This document shows, one piece after another, positions 22,665 through 34,211 of a stretch of DNA of 64,000 nt (position 1 is its first letter; each line of letters starts with the position of its first letter). Source of the DNA: Papaver somniferum (lineage: Eukaryota; Streptophyta; Magnoliopsida; Ranunculales; Papaveraceae). Location: NCBI RefSeq assembly GCF_003573695.1, contig NC_039362.1, forward strand, positions 3,074,929 to 3,138,928, written 5' to 3'. The notes beneath the pieces were generated by a model that saw only the letters and a list, made by a program, of their open reading frames with translations, did not search any database and was not told the DNA's origin. The translations under genes were made by a program, and so were the position numbers.

Positions 22665-22744
22665 CGTTAATTTATGATCTTTTCCATCAAAAAAAAAAAC
22701 TACAAATGATAGGACAAGTTGTTGGAGATTTTTCTTTCTTTGTA

Positions 22745-22846
22745 CTCCCTTTGTTTTAGGAAAAGAGATACTTTCACTATTTCATTTTGGCTAAAAATAC
22801 ACTAATTGAGAAAATGAAAGTATCTCTTTTCCTGAAACGGAGGGTT
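22745..22846. mobile_element. Stowaway-like MITE, about 102 bp
   Basis: Nearly a perfect fold-back: CTCCCTTTGTTTTAGGAAAA at the left, and the right end inverted reads AACCCTCCGTTTCAGGAAAA; both continue with GAGATACTTTCA. TA flanks at 22,743-22,744 and 22,847-22,848. Same family as 28,966-29,069. Confidence 0.85.
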
Positions 22847-22848
22847 TA

Positions 22849-23639
22849 CTCCCGATGGTCATGACCAGTTATTTGTTTTTTCAAACTCAACTGGCTTGTT
22901 ATCGGCTCAATTCAATCATATACTTACTAACCAGCTGAGTTACAATTTTTTACCCGACTCAAATAATATGATGAGTAAAATCTCGAGCAAGACATCAGAA
23001 AAATTTATCTTCCAAGGACCGAGTTAAATATCAAGTCAGATTCAATTTTATGCCCGACTCAAATACATATGTAAGGTTTTGAGTAATACATCCGAAAATT
23101 AAATAACAAACAATTTGACATCTGACCAAAAACGAGTCAGACACCAGACACCATGTCTGACTCAGATTTCAAAGGAAAAAAGAAAAGATGCCTAGCTTTA
23201 CCTCCACCCTTTCACCCCATGCAACAAGATATTTCCTGCAATGCCTTGCCCCCCATGGCTCCAACTTTGTTTGGTTGAGTCGACATTGCACTTTACAGGA
23301 GAAGCAAAACCTAACATCAAATCAAAATGGCCAACAAATCACAATCCATCCTGTTGGTTTTTTCTTCTCGGAATTCAGAATCCATACAAATATAGTATTG
23401 TTGTTGTAATGAGTAGTCATACACAATACTACCGTTGAAAAAGCATTCATATGCTGTCAGACTTTACAGAACACAAAATGAAAAAGAACAAAAATTGATT
23501 CCACGCTTCACTTTATGGCCTTGTTGTTGTGCACAGAATAAATGTGCCTCAGCTCAGACCCTCCTCAGTCAGTTTGAGTCAGTCAGTTAGTCACATGCTC
23601 AATCAAAGATAATATTTTTATTTTCTTTTCTATAGATTC
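22849..23639. other. Upstream intergenic DNA of the LONGIFOLIA-like gene
   Basis: No coding evidence. GACTCAAAT and GAGTCAGA words recur at 22,960-23,170. Two overlapping frames at 23,188-23,438 have no domain. It may include promoter elements, but no site can be defined with confidence. Confidence 0.4.
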
Positions 23640-24190
23640 CTACCACCACATGCCGGTAGAAGAAGTCTTTAGATTCAGAACCCACACTCACTCACTCCCA
23701 TCTCTATCTCTCCCCACATGATCTACTCTTTTTATTTTCTTTTTCTCTAATTTCTAATTGATTTTTCCTCGTCTGGTTACGTTGAAATGCCAGAAGATAT
23801 GGTTCACAGGGATGTTTTTGTTCTCTGAAACTACCCAAAAGAAGAAGCATCTTTCATTTTTCTTATTAATAACAAAACCCCAGACCGAAAATTCGTTCGT
23901 TCTTTCTTTCTTGGGGTCTGTTCTATAACTAATAATAATTTCTTTCTGCTTCAGAGATATTCATCATGATGTTGTTTGGAATTGGAATATTGGGTTTGTG
24001 GTGGTCATGATCATTGCCGTTATGTGGATAAAGGGGTTTGGCAGGAAGAACTGAAAACAGAAAAATAATTCTCAAAAACACTGTAATGGAGCTGTAGTGT
24101 GATCTGGGTTTTGCTTAAAACTAAAGAATTCGTTGGCAAAAATACAATCTTTTTTTGGATACTGAAGAGAGAAAGAAGAAAGAAGTGGTA
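23640..24190 (+). promoter_or_regulatory. Probable promoter-proximal region and 5' UTR of the LONGIFOLIA-like gene
   Basis: Strongly pyrimidine-rich on the plus strand (CTCTATCTCTCCCC near 23,700; TTTATTTTCTTTTTCTCTAA near 23,731; TTCTTTCTTTCTTGG near 23,900), as in many plant leaders. Several ATGs precede the chosen start, including short upstream ORFs at about 23,787 and 23,812, so translation might be reduced by them. The transcription start cannot be placed from sequence alone. Confidence 0.4.
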
Positions 24191-27100
24191 ATGTCTGCGA
24201 AACTGCTTCAGGCCCTAACAGAAGATAGCTCAGATCTGCAGAAACAAATTGGGTGTATGACTGGGATTTTTCAGATTTTTGATCGTCAAAATTCACTAGT
24301 TACAGCAAGAAGAATTACGAATCATAGTCACAACAATAGAATCCTTACAGGTAAAAAAGAAAAACAAGTGAATTATTTATCAATTATCATGTTTCTTAGT
24401 AAAGTGTTTATCCTGTTCCTTAGATTTTTATTAGTTGTTTTAAATTATCATGGATTTTATCCATCATTTCGTTTAATTTTATAATCCTTTAATTAGAAAT
24501 GTGTGAATTTCACCTTCCACAATAAGATCTTCAATTGCTGGTAGTAACCAAGTAAGAATTTTGCAGTTTGAGAAAACAACCCCATCAGGTTAAGAATTTA
24601 GACTAGTTGGGAAATTTCTTTGGAACAAATAGTTCGCGTTCGCCTTCGATCTGTTTGATTCTTTTCCATCAGGTTTCCTTTAGGAAGTGGAGATTGCTGT
24701 TGAAGAATTTTGATTTTGATAATTATCCCCTGTGCTCTTTTGTGGTTTGAATTTGATTCTGTGCATTCAAAGTGAAGTGAGATTGCGCAATTAGTACTAT
24801 TTTTTAGTAGTACATTCTCATATTTATAAACCTTTCTTTTGTTATCTGTTCTGTAGATCATTCCCACCTCAACAATGGCAACCGTGGTGGCGATACAGAC
24901 AATGTAAGTTACCTTACCGCCATAGTAATATTTCATATCAGTTTCCAGTTTAATGATGGTGTTTATGCAATATGACTTGTAATTGCAGGGAAGGTATTTT
25001 AGCAGTAGTGTCACTGAGAGACAAAGAGTTCCAGCTGAGTCATCGAGAACCTCTATCTCATCTTCCTCCAGTTCATCCTCTTTGTCTTCGGTCAATTGTA
25101 AGAATGTAGTGCGAACAGAAATTCCTCGACAGGGAAACAGTTTTTCAGAAATGTCCTCAAAGCAACTGCGGAATGCCCAACAAAATGCGTCTCCTCAATT
25201 ACGGCAGCCACCACTTGATTTCAGAGATGCGGTGAAAGATTCAATCTACAAAGAAGCTTGTGGCACACCAGCTAAAACTATGACCAAAGAGGAATCGGTG
25301 AACCGTGTTGGGAAGCATAGAAACGCTATTAGGCCATTTCAACTCTCAGAATCGGTGGATGGATCTTATAAAGTAGGAAATTATGGGATGTCAGGAGTGC
25401 CAGCTGATTTCAGTGAGTCGCTCAGACTTCTTAGTAGACTCCGAGAAGAGCATGGAAGTATTAACGATACTAAAGAACCACCAAGATCGTCGTATGAAGG
25501 GAGACATGGGTCTTCATTTGTAGTTCCAAGGGATGCTCCTCGTTTCTCCTATGATGGGCAGGAAATGTCTCATACAACTTTTGAATCACGGGGCAGCCTC
25601 AAGTCCAATACAAAGTTCAAAGAGCACCCAAGGATGTCTTTAGATAGCAGTGAATGTTCAATGAAGAGAACAAATTCTGCTCCACATTCAAATTCAAATT
25701 CAAATTTGATGGATTTGCAGAGGGATAGCGGCACATCTCAGATCGCTGAAAGACCACTACAAGAAGCAGGAGTGCACGTGAAGCAACATTCTAATGTGGT
25801 GGCAAAGCTGATGGGTCTAGAATTGATGCCCACTTCCCAAATAGCTACTGAGAGTCGGTGGTCGGCTAAAGCATACCCAAACAGAGATATTGATTCTTTC
25901 TCAAGACCATCTGAATGCAGACCCCCCAGTTCGCCAAGGAGCTTGTTTAAGGAACCCACCTCACCACGATCTAAAAATTCGAATTTAATCATGAAACCCA
26001 TTTCGAGTTCACCGTTTCCAATTGAACCTGCTCCTTGGAGGCAGCTAGATGGTACTCGTGGTGTTCAAAGACCAGCAGGGAGGAACCATGGAAACCCCAC
26101 TAGCTCATCACTTACTTCTCCTTCTGTTTATGGGAACATTGAGAGAAGGTTAAGAGAACTTGAATATAAGCAACTGGATGGTGATCTCAGAACTCTCGAG
26201 CATATGTTGGACACAATGCAGGAAAATGAGCTATATGAAATCCAAAGAGAGGAGGACCAAGCATCGAACTTTGAGTTAGAGATCAACTATAACAAACAGA
26301 ACCGTTCTGACATTGATCAGAGCTTTAGGTTGATAAATAGGAGAAACCCTGAGAATAGCCGTCCAGTTGCTGCAACTTCCAGGCCTTCTAGTCCATCTGA
26401 ATCGCCAATTGTAATCATGAAACCAGCAAAAAGTGCTCGTACCTTGGTCAATAAAGTCAATGGCATCTCAACTGCTCAAAAGCTTGTGAATGGTGATTCT
26501 GCAGATTGCAGGAAAGGGGCAGTTAATGGCCGAGTAGCTAAGAACCTGCGCCCAAAAGTCAGTCAGCCTGTTCGAAGGAGAGACTCTGACAATGGTAAGA
26601 AAGCCAATGCCATGAACTCAAATTCAGCAAAAACTTCAACCAGGTCTCAGCAGCTACCAAGGGAGAAGACATTAAGCTCCACTAGGAGCTCAGGATCTGC
26701 AAGTCCAAAAATATATCAAAAGAGACCTCAACCGGAGAGACAAGCTCGTCCTCCCGTCCCTTCACCAGATTTGAGCACAACTAAAAAGCAATCTGTCAGA
26801 AAGTCAGGTTCTTCAAGTGGAAAGCGCAGAACAAAATCTCCGAATATGCAGCAAAAGGATGACAATACAAGTAAAATCAGTAATGAAACAAAAAGTTTGA
26901 GTTATCAAGGAGATGAAGTTTCTCTCTGTTCAGATAGCAACTTTAGCTCGGCATCGCAGATGGATGTAGAAGTAACAAGTGCTGATAGATCAGGTGAAAT
27001 GAGCAGCATGTTCATCCAACAAGATAGTTTGAGCCCATCGGCAAAAGTTCCTAGCAAGTTCAGTTCTCCAGTAGAACAGAAAGTAAGTTCCATATCATTT

Positions 27101-28272
27101 CCTTTGTCTTAAAGTTTTGATATGTTTCTGTTCACTAGCTAACAAGAAAAATCCTGTTAATGTATCAGAAACAGTCGTACATGCTGAGTGAGGATGCTCA
27201 GCAGGCAGAATTGATGGCAGCTACCCCTGAACAACCGAGTCCTGTTTCTGTTCTTGATGCCTCATTCTACAGAGATGATTTATCTTCACCTGGTAAGACA
27301 ACATTAGATTCCATTATGCATGAATTGCTGTTCCTAAGAGTTTATTGTTTCATGTGCATTTCGTACAGCTAATATCACATATGGTTGTGGTATAAATTCC
27401 CTTGAAACAAATGGGAATTAAGATTGAATTCCTCTCTGAAATTCCTTTTAATTTTTACAGATGAAAAGACACAAAACCCTGATGAATATCCTGTCGAAGA
27501 ACAGAATCCAACTGATCTTGATCATTTGCATCGTGGTCGAAAGAAACTAGAAAACGTTGAGCACCTGGTTCAGAAGCTTAGACGGCTAAACTCAACTCAT
27601 GACGAATCCAAAACAGATTATATTGCATCACTGTGTGAGAACAGTAACCCAGATCATAGATACGTTTCAGAGATATTATTGGCATCCGGCTTGCTACTAG
27701 GAGACCTTGAATCCGGCTTGATGTCCCTTCAACCCCACCCATCAGGCCATCCAATCAATCCAGATTTGTTCTATGTGCTGGAGCAAACTAAGACCAGCAA
27801 CAATTATCTCACTGGAACAGAGAAGAGCTGCGAAGAAGATGCAGTGGCTTTAAATGCTCATCAGCAAGAGAAATTACGTAGGAAGCTCGTATTCGATTCC
27901 GTGAATGAAATTCTGGAGCATAAACTGGATTCTGTGGGTCCTTTATTGAACCCATGGCTCCAAAGCAATAAGCTTGCAGGGAGAACTCTAAATGCTCAAC
28001 AGCTTCTTAGAGACTTGTGTTCAGAGATAGAAAAGCTTGTTCAAGGGAGTGAAAACTCAGCATGCAACTTTGATGGTGACGATTTTCTGAAAAACATCTT
28101 ATTCAAGGATGTTGTCAGTGTTTCACAAAAGTGGGCAGTCTCAAATGGTGAGGTTTCAGGAGTAGTATTAGACGTAGAAAAGTTGATGTTTAAGGATTTA
28201 ATTGATGAGATTGTTAACGGCGAGATCATTGCAAGACAGAGTAGACGATGCAGACAACTTTTCGCCATGTAA
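24191..28272 (+). CDS. LNG1: LONGIFOLIA/TRM1-TRM2-like protein, five exons, 1078 aa
   Basis: Exons 24191-24350, 24857-24903, 24989-27082, 27169-27292 and 27461-28272 have GT-AG borders and compatible phases, and sum to 3237 bp. The family (Arabidopsis LNG1/LNG2, also TRM2/TRM1) comprises microtubule-associated TON1-recruiting-motif proteins that promote longitudinal cell elongation. The N-terminus MSAKLLQALTEDSSDLQKQI and GCMTGIFQIFDR is the signature first motif. Exon 3 gives a Ser-rich tract, a DFRDAVKDSIYKEA motif (about residues 115-130), VVAKLMGLELMP (about 339, DUF3741-type) and RRLRELEYKQLDGDLRTLEH. A SPVSVLDASFYRDD motif lies in exon 4. The C-terminal DUF4378 region spans about 870-1075 and ends DVEKLMFKDLIDEIV. 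I chose the ATG at 24191 over an in-frame ATG at 24155 because family members start at MxAKLL. It is about 150 aa longer than Arabidopsis LNG1. No frameshift is seen. Whether it is LNG1 or LNG2 is not decidable. Confidence 0.93.
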
Positions 28273-28965
28273 GTTTAAAAAGTAAAAGTCTTTTCTTTTC
28301 ATTTCCTTTTGGTAGTTGTTATTTTTTTCTCCCATTGTAACAATAATAACTTAATGATTCAAGTTAGGATGAGTTGTAGATAAATCTCACTTTTGAGAGA
28401 GTACCAGCCTTGTAAGGATATTAATCAATACATGTAATACCCATCTTTGTGTAACTGTTAGCTGTGAATTTTAGCTGCAAAAGATTGTCATTCCCTATTT
28501 TGTGCAACTGTAACTGCTCAAGAGAATTCATATATCAATATTTTTATATTTTTCCTTTACTAAGTTATCAAGAATCATCTCTCTTATGATCACATAAATT
28601 CTCTATATAAAAATAGAGTTTTTTTTTAGCGTTATGGTTAACCAGAGCTTCTGGTTGATTCTGGCCCCACCATTAATTAATTTTTGGTAATATTCTCAGA
28701 TTTCAAGCAATAAAGTTCGAGGAAAATTTTTGTTCCCAATATATTTTAGGCGAATGACATGAAACAAAAACAAGATAATCTAAAATAATGAAATCTTATA
28801 AAATATTTGTCACCAAAAATATATCAAAAAATCATTTTGATTATATTTAATCATAGTTAATGGTAACATTCAAATTATAAATAAATTGAAATAAAATCAC
28901 ATCAAGAAACGCGTTATTCATCATGATTTCATCACAAAATAAAACTAATCATATAATAAATAATA
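28273..28965 (+). other. 3' UTR and downstream intergenic DNA of the LONGIFOLIA-like gene
   Basis: T-rich sequence with AATAATAA (about 28,341) and AATCAATACATGTAA (about 28,421) as possible polyadenylation signals. Beyond about 28,520 the DNA is AT-rich without features. Confidence 0.4.
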
Positions 28966-29069
28966 CTCCATCTGTTTTTGGAAAAAGATACTTTCACTTT
29001 TTTTATTTTAGCCTAAAAATAGGTCAAACTGAAAAAGTGGAACTATCTTTTTTGTAGAAACGGAGGGAG
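28966..29069. mobile_element. Stowaway-like MITE, about 104 bp
   Basis: The left end CTCCATCTGTTTTTGGAAAA and the inverted right end CTCCCTCCGTTTCTACAAAA form a fold-back with GATACTTTCACTTTTT inside. TA flanks at 28,964-28,965 and 29,070-29,071. Same family as 22,745-22,846. Confidence 0.85.
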
Positions 29070-29071
29070 TA

Positions 29072-29524
29072 AATTACAAAAAAAAATGTCCAGCGTCTAA
29101 TGTCCAATTACATTTTTTAAAATTCATGCGAATTCTAATTAAAATTCCAAACTATTAATAATTAAACTAATCTTTGTAATTACAATTCCAGGAAATTAAA
29201 CCACTTCATTCAAATTAATGATCAAAATCTAAAACTAAAATACAAAAACTTATGAATACTTACACGTAGATCGAAGAGTGCTTCCTTTTACGTAAAAAAA
29301 TTTGATTGTTAGTCCTGGAGTCAAAATAAAAAATTACTAATAAAAAAAGAGTGACGAAATACATAATATTCAGCAAAAAATTTAAGAATGGGAGAACAAA
29401 AAACGTGGACAAAATGGATGAATTCCAATATTGTTTATCTTAATTCCACAAAAATGATAAAAAATAGTTGATTATTCTCTAGACGTATAAGATATGCTCA
29501 AATATTATTTGGACAAAATTAGTG
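29072..29524. other. AT-rich intergenic interval
   Basis: No coding frame, repeat or element border recognised. Confidence 0.4.
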
Positions 29525-30019
29525 TAAGAGCATCTCCAATGTTAAAGGTGAAAGTCATCGTATGTGAGGGTCTAATTAATATTTTTTATTGCGGGTGATT
29601 CCTACGTGGCTAAAACAAATGAAAATTTGACATTTTACCTCAAGTTTCATTTCCAATGCCAAAGTCTTCCTACCCTAAAATCAATTTTGGAAAGGGATTA
29701 TAATTATGGGGAAAAACATCTTTGAAGTTATCACCCAATAACAATATTTCCTAATTAAAAGAAATCAATTTTGAAATAAAACATTGATGATATGTCAATA
29801 GACCCGAGGTCATGGAGAAGGTGAAGAATAGGGATGGCCATTTGCCCCACCCAAACCCATCCCCGTGGGTACCCGTCCATATTGGGTAGGGTTTTACCCG
29901 TACAAACGGGGTTGGGGTTGGGATTGGGTATGGGTAATACTCGAAATTAGTGAAGCGGGGATGGGATTCTAGGTCCCCGCCCCATACCCGCCCGTACGTT
30001 CCCATTTTAGGATTTTATA

Positions 30020-30270
30020 TTTTTATTAATTATTTATATTATATTTAAACTAAGATATTATATTATATTATAAAAGAAAAGGTAAAAGTATAAGATATCA
30101 TTAATTATTTATATTATATTTAAACTAAGAAATTATATTATATTATATTATAAAAAAAAGGTAAAAGTATAAGATATCATTAATTATTTATATTATATTT
30201 AAACTAAGAAATTATATTATATTATATTATAAAAGAAAAGAAAAGGTAAAAGTATAAGATATCATTAATA
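30020..30270. repeat. Three tandem units of about 75-85 bp in hAT copy 1
   Basis: Each unit runs ATTAATTATTTATATTATAT then TTAAACTAAG, an ATTATATTATATT run, GGTAAAAGTATAAGATATC. Copy 2 has the same array, inverted, at 53,868-54,195. It lies 5' of the transposase frame in both copies, so it belongs to the element's upstream region. Confidence 0.88.
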
Positions 30271-30274
30271 GACT

Positions 30275-30578
30275 TCAACGGTAGCTTCCGAATCAGCTTT
30301 TAGTACCGGAGGTAGATTTGTGAGTGTCCAACGTAATAGACTTCATCCAAAAACGTTGGAAGCTTTGATGTGCGCTCAAGACTGGCTATGGGATATGCTG
30401 AATGGTAATGAAATTCTCTTTTTATTGAAATGTTTTTTTTTACATTTAATACCTCACTATGGTTATATGATACACTTTCTTATTTTGGTTAGGTGGATCA
30501 AAATTCGATGGTGAAACATTTTGGGAAGAAACTGAAGCAGACGATGAGGTGATCAACATGGAGGAAGGTACTTGGTAA
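30275..30578 (+). pseudogene. hAT transposase C-terminal dimerisation fragment
   Basis: The frame 30275-30404 reads VASESAFSTGGRFVS then RNRLHPKTLEALMCAQDWLW, the hallmark hAT C-terminal dimerisation motif (PF05699: A-S-E-x-x-F-S...G-R...R-x-R-L...E-A-L-x-C...W). A GT-AG intron (30405-30492) leads to a final exon ending EEGTW and TAA at 30578. It starts without an ATG straight after the tandem array, so the upstream transposase has been deleted. Not able to catalyse transposition. Confidence 0.88.
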
Positions 30579-31075
30579 GAAATAATTAAGAACTAAAATG
30601 AGTGATGCCCGTTTATAGACCAATTTGTTTTTCTTTGCTTGTTTTACGATGAATTTATGAGTTTGAAATTTTAAATTATTATTATTATTATTGGTTGAAT
30701 TTAGGTATTGATTATTAAATTAACTCATCATATTTGAGCTTAATGTTATGGGTAACCCGTAAAAAACCCGTCCCGTACGGGTATTTCCCATACCCGCCCC
30801 GTCCCAGATCAAGCGGGTAATGGGGAGGGTGTGGGTTTTTTTTTGAACGGGGCAGTGACTAGGATACAAGATCCCCGCCCCATACCCGCCCCATGACCAT
30901 CCCTAGTGAAGATATGACTTTCTCCTTTACCCCTTCTTATGAGATGGCATCCTTGTCATGATTTTTCATTAACCTTGACCTTGGCATTGGAAATTAATTT
31001 TTGGTTAAAAAAATGTTAAATCCTAGGTGTCATGTCTTTTTAAGACCTTCATCCCTAACATTGGAGATACTCTAA

Positions 31076-31469
31076 CAATTATCTAAAAATATCTATAATT
31101 ATTCAATTATTAAAATTTTATAATATTTTAATTCTTGAGAAAGAAACAAAAAAGAAAAATAGCATAATTGAAACTCATAACAATTTTAATTTTGCTTGAC
31201 ACCATAAGAGTGATAAAACATATGTTAGGTAAAATCTATCTTAAAGAACGTATATAAGGTAATATATTATAAAATTGAAAAACAATTATTTACTTATTTT
31301 GATAGAAAAAAAAATATATACTTGAAAGGGGATATTTTTCCCTTTTACCTCGTATACTATCATATTATTATAACTTTTTTCTATATAGAATTAAAACTCA
31401 AATGATTAAATATATCAATATCTACTGTTTAGAAAAAGAATAATACAACATCTAATATATGCACGTTAA
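31076..31469. other. AT-rich intergenic interval
   Basis: Nothing recognised beyond AT-rich DNA. The LINE left part starts at about 31,470-31,500. Confidence 0.4.
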
Positions 31470-32013
31470 AAATAATGAAATTAATAAATTATGCATTTAT
31501 TTAGATTCTGTTTTCACATGTTTCCAAAAATAGGGAAGGTCAGAAAAATATAAAAGAACGTATCGATAGAGTTCTATCTTCTTTTTCTTAGTCTAATCTT
31601 TTTCCAGATGCCATAGTTAGCCACCTTCCTAGAATATGATCTGATCACACTCTGATTCTCTTAACCTGTAAACCTGTTAAAATTCATGTGCATAAACCAT
31701 TTAAGATTTTGAGAATGTGGTTGAATCATGACACTTTTAAAACATAATATTTGAAAACTGGAACAGTAACATTAAAGGCTCCTATGCTTATAAAACTCAG
31801 AAGAAACTGAAAAACCTATCATATACTATCTCTAAATGGAATAAGTCTGTTTTTGGTGATATTTTCCTAAACATTGAAATTCTTAATAAAAATATGGAAC
31901 TCTTGCATTCCATTAACCCTTTACCTGTCTTGGAAATCAAGAATACCCAGAATAATCTGGATATCTGGTATAATAGAGAATATGATTATTGGAATCATCT
32001 CTAAAAGGATAAG
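31470..32013 (+). pseudogene. LINE left part: end of endonuclease and linker to RT
   Basis: Frames around 31,540-31,660 give ERIDRVLSSFS and then DAIVSHLPRI.SDHTLILL, the end of an L1-type endonuclease domain (the S-D-H triad region). The linker up to 32,013 reads LNHDTFK and YTISKWNKSVFGDIF in shifting frames. The reading resumes at 40,577 on the other side of E2, so the LTR element split a single LINE copy. Stops and frameshifts show the LINE was already decayed or decayed afterwards. The 5' end is not defined. Confidence 0.75.
32009..32013. other. Target duplication ATAAG, left of E2
   Basis: ATAAG here equals ATAAG at 40,572-40,576, the 5-bp duplication made by LTR-element integrase. Confidence 0.93.
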
Positions 32014-34187
32014 TGATGAGTGCCAAATATTGTATATTTTTATCCCTTTTTGTTGGCATTTTAACTCATCTTTTATGCATTAATTCTATATTTTATCCCA
32101 TATTCTGTATTTTCATTGTTTTCAAGAATAAATATTTTTATTAATTAATTTTGCATTTTTAGGTAATAAATAAAGTTCGGATGAGTCGCGGAGCGAAAAG
32201 AGCAGAAAAGTAGTGAAAAGCCGGGAGAAATTACGCAAGGAAACCGCGAAGAATGGTGCGCACAACCTCATTTTCTACACACAAAAGCGCCTCCGTTCTC
32301 AGCCATCAGATCAGTTCTCAGAAGCATCCGACGGTCGCTCCTTCATAGATCATCAAAATATGATGTCTCTGCCGAGCACCACAGCGCTGAAATTCCAAGC
32401 CTTCAGATTAGATGGTAGTTGAATCCAACGGTCGCTACCTTGCTGTGCATCGAAGTTTGATATCTCCGCCTTACACTACAGTACCTAACTCCATCAAGTA
32501 CCGTTCATTTTGTTGTATCATATAATCCAACGGTCGCTCATCGCTTGCCTCCGCATCACCGTCCGATCTACCAACCATCTTCGCATCTCGCAGCTCAGAG
32601 TCACAGAACATCAAAACTAGATACATCCGCCTCACACCCTAGTGACCGAGCACCACCCACCTAACCAGACACACCCCCCTTCTCTCCCAAACCATCGAGC
32701 CATACCCTCTCCACCATCTTCTCCACAGCAGACCACCGTACACCACCACCTCTGCCACCAACTCACTGCCACCACCACACCTCCACCATCATCACCCCTA
32801 TCTTTCTCCATCATTACCCCCTTGTTCTAGCCTCCTATTATATAGTTTTCTCCCCTAATTTCTCTCTAAAAACCTAGGGAAGAAATCAATAAAATAGGAC
32901 GAGTTGGAAAGATGCAATTGAGGCATGGGACGGAGCAGGTGAACAAGGAAGGATGGGTCAGCGATTGATTGAAGAAATTGCGCCATCAAAGTAAGATTTT
33001 ACGAAACCCTAATTTCTCAATTTTTGGGATTTTTATAGAAAACCCTAATTTTCTGTTAGGAAGGCATGGAGGAGCTAGAATAGGGATGTGGGTTCGAATT
33101 AGACCCATTACGTTAGGTAAAATCATATACCTAATTTTACTGTTCAATTGGGTAAATTTGGGAATTGGGTGTAAGAACCCTAAAATGTAAATTGGGTATA
33201 AAAAGGGAACTGTGGGTGTGATGTGAACTTATGTTTGGACTAGCCTACATCCAGGACTCTCATGTCCTGTTAATTTTGAGTTTCTGCTTAATTTCAGTTC
33301 AATATGTGATATTCCTGTTAATTTCATTTTATGTTACTATCCATGTTCTGCTTAATATTGTTTCCTGTTAATTGTTATGCTCCTGTTATGTTTGTTATGT
33401 TATGTTATTTCCTGTTGTGTTCTGTGTGATTGTATTATCCATGTTATGTTTGTCTTAATTAGTTTTGTGTTTGTTTCTACACATGAGCTTGTAAGTCCCC
33501 TGTTCATCTCACATGTTCTTATTCTGGGGTTTGATGCTTGACAACCATGAGGTCTCTTAACTGCAACATGTTCTAATTCCCCTCTAGGATGAGAAAAGAA
33601 CTGAACCATGATGGTTAGCTATTAGGATGGTTTTTGCTGAGCTTAAAACAGTTTAGGCTAGTTGGATTCTTGAAAGATCACCTGATTTGTGATTAGTGGT
33701 GCTGTAAGAAGACCACTAATGCTAGGGGTCTGTGGTGGTTCTAAGGAATTCATTAGCTACTTTAGTTAGTGAGCCACTGCCTAGTTAGTCTGTGATTGGT
33801 TGTGCTTTAAACAGACAGCCAATACTAGGGGTTAGCTAAGGCTGTAAGGTTGGTTAACTAGATATTTGACAAAAACTTAACCTAGGTGAACTGGCTAGGT
33901 GAAGGAAACTCTCATCCATCTCCCTGCACTTCCCCTCCACAATTTCTTTTCCATGTTTTGTTTTGATTAAATTGTTCTTAGTTTTTCTTATTCTTTGCCA
34001 CTGCCTTTGGCTCACTGCCACTGATTTTTTCTTTGGTTCTTTAGTTCACTGTCTGTCACTAGCTCAGCTATCTAGGAAACTTCAATTCACCCCAAGTCTC
34101 TGTGGAATGATCCCTTGCTTACTTTCTATACTAAAACTTGGCCTTGTATACTTGCAAGAGTTTTTGTGTGTTTTCCAAACCACACCA
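32014..34187 (+). repeat. E2 5' LTR (2174 bp)
   Basis: Starts TGATGAGTGCC, ends CACACCA. A TATA-like CTATTATATAG near 32,835-32,845 would place the transcript start at about 32,870. Proline- and glycine-rich small frames in both directions at 32,630-32,830 come from a CCACC-rich stretch and are not genes. Confidence 0.95.
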
Positions 34188-34193
34188 AGTTTT

Positions 34194-34211
34194 TGGCGCC
34201 GCTGCCGGGGA
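34194..34211 (+). other. E2 primer-binding site, tRNA-Asp type
   Basis: TGGCGCCGCTGCCGGGGA lies six bases after the LTR. It is complementary to the 3' end of plant tRNA-Asp with one mismatch (C for T at the ninth base, from general knowledge of that tRNA), the primer used by Athila elements. Confidence 0.9.

Larger units (their letters stand above)
21440..22698 (+). mobile_element. 5'-truncated L1-type LINE with poly(A) end
   Basis: Contains the zinc-binding region that follows reverse transcriptase in plant LINEs, then an RNase H domain, and ends in a short A run at about 22,688-22,698. The reverse transcriptase and endonuclease are absent, as in typical 5' truncation. The left border is approximate. 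Flanking target duplications were not resolved. Confidence 0.75.
29829..30905 (+). mobile_element. hAT element, internally deleted, copy 1 (1077 bp)
   Basis: Inverted ends TAGGGATGGCCAT (29829) and, inverted at 30905, TAGGGATGGTCAT. The 8-bp flanks GTGAAGAA and GTGAAGAT match at 7 of 8 bases, the hAT rule. G/C-rich subterminal blocks (GGGGCGGG-type) lie at both ends. Order inside: left end, three tandem units, last two exons of a transposase, 3' UTR, right end. The transposase N-terminus and core are missing. A sister copy lies at 53,315-54,402. Confidence 0.88.
29528..31072. mobile_element. Tourist/PIF-Harbinger-like MITE interrupted by an hAT element
   Basis: Terminal inverted repeats GAGCATCTCCAATGTTA (left) and GAGTATCTCCAATGTTA (right, inverted) with TAA at both flanks (29,525-29,527 and 31,073-31,075), the 3-bp duplication of PIF/Harbinger elements. 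Subterminal pieces also pair (CATTTCCAATGCCAA near 29,648 with TTGGCATTGGAAAT near 30,980). Without the hAT insertion and its duplication it would be about 460 bp. Non-coding. Confidence 0.8.

Noticed and set aside
24598..25095. 165-aa minus-strand ORF over the first introns and exon 3 start of the LONGIFOLIA-like gene
   Set aside because: Antisense shadow spanning introns; no domain, and the plus-strand exons are well supported.
32632..32830. Overlapping Pro/His- and Gly/Trp-rich frames in the E2 LTR (and the repeat at 39,029-39,241)
   Set aside because: Frames on both strands of a CCACC-rich LTR stretch, altered by a frame-changing indel between two nearly identical LTRs.
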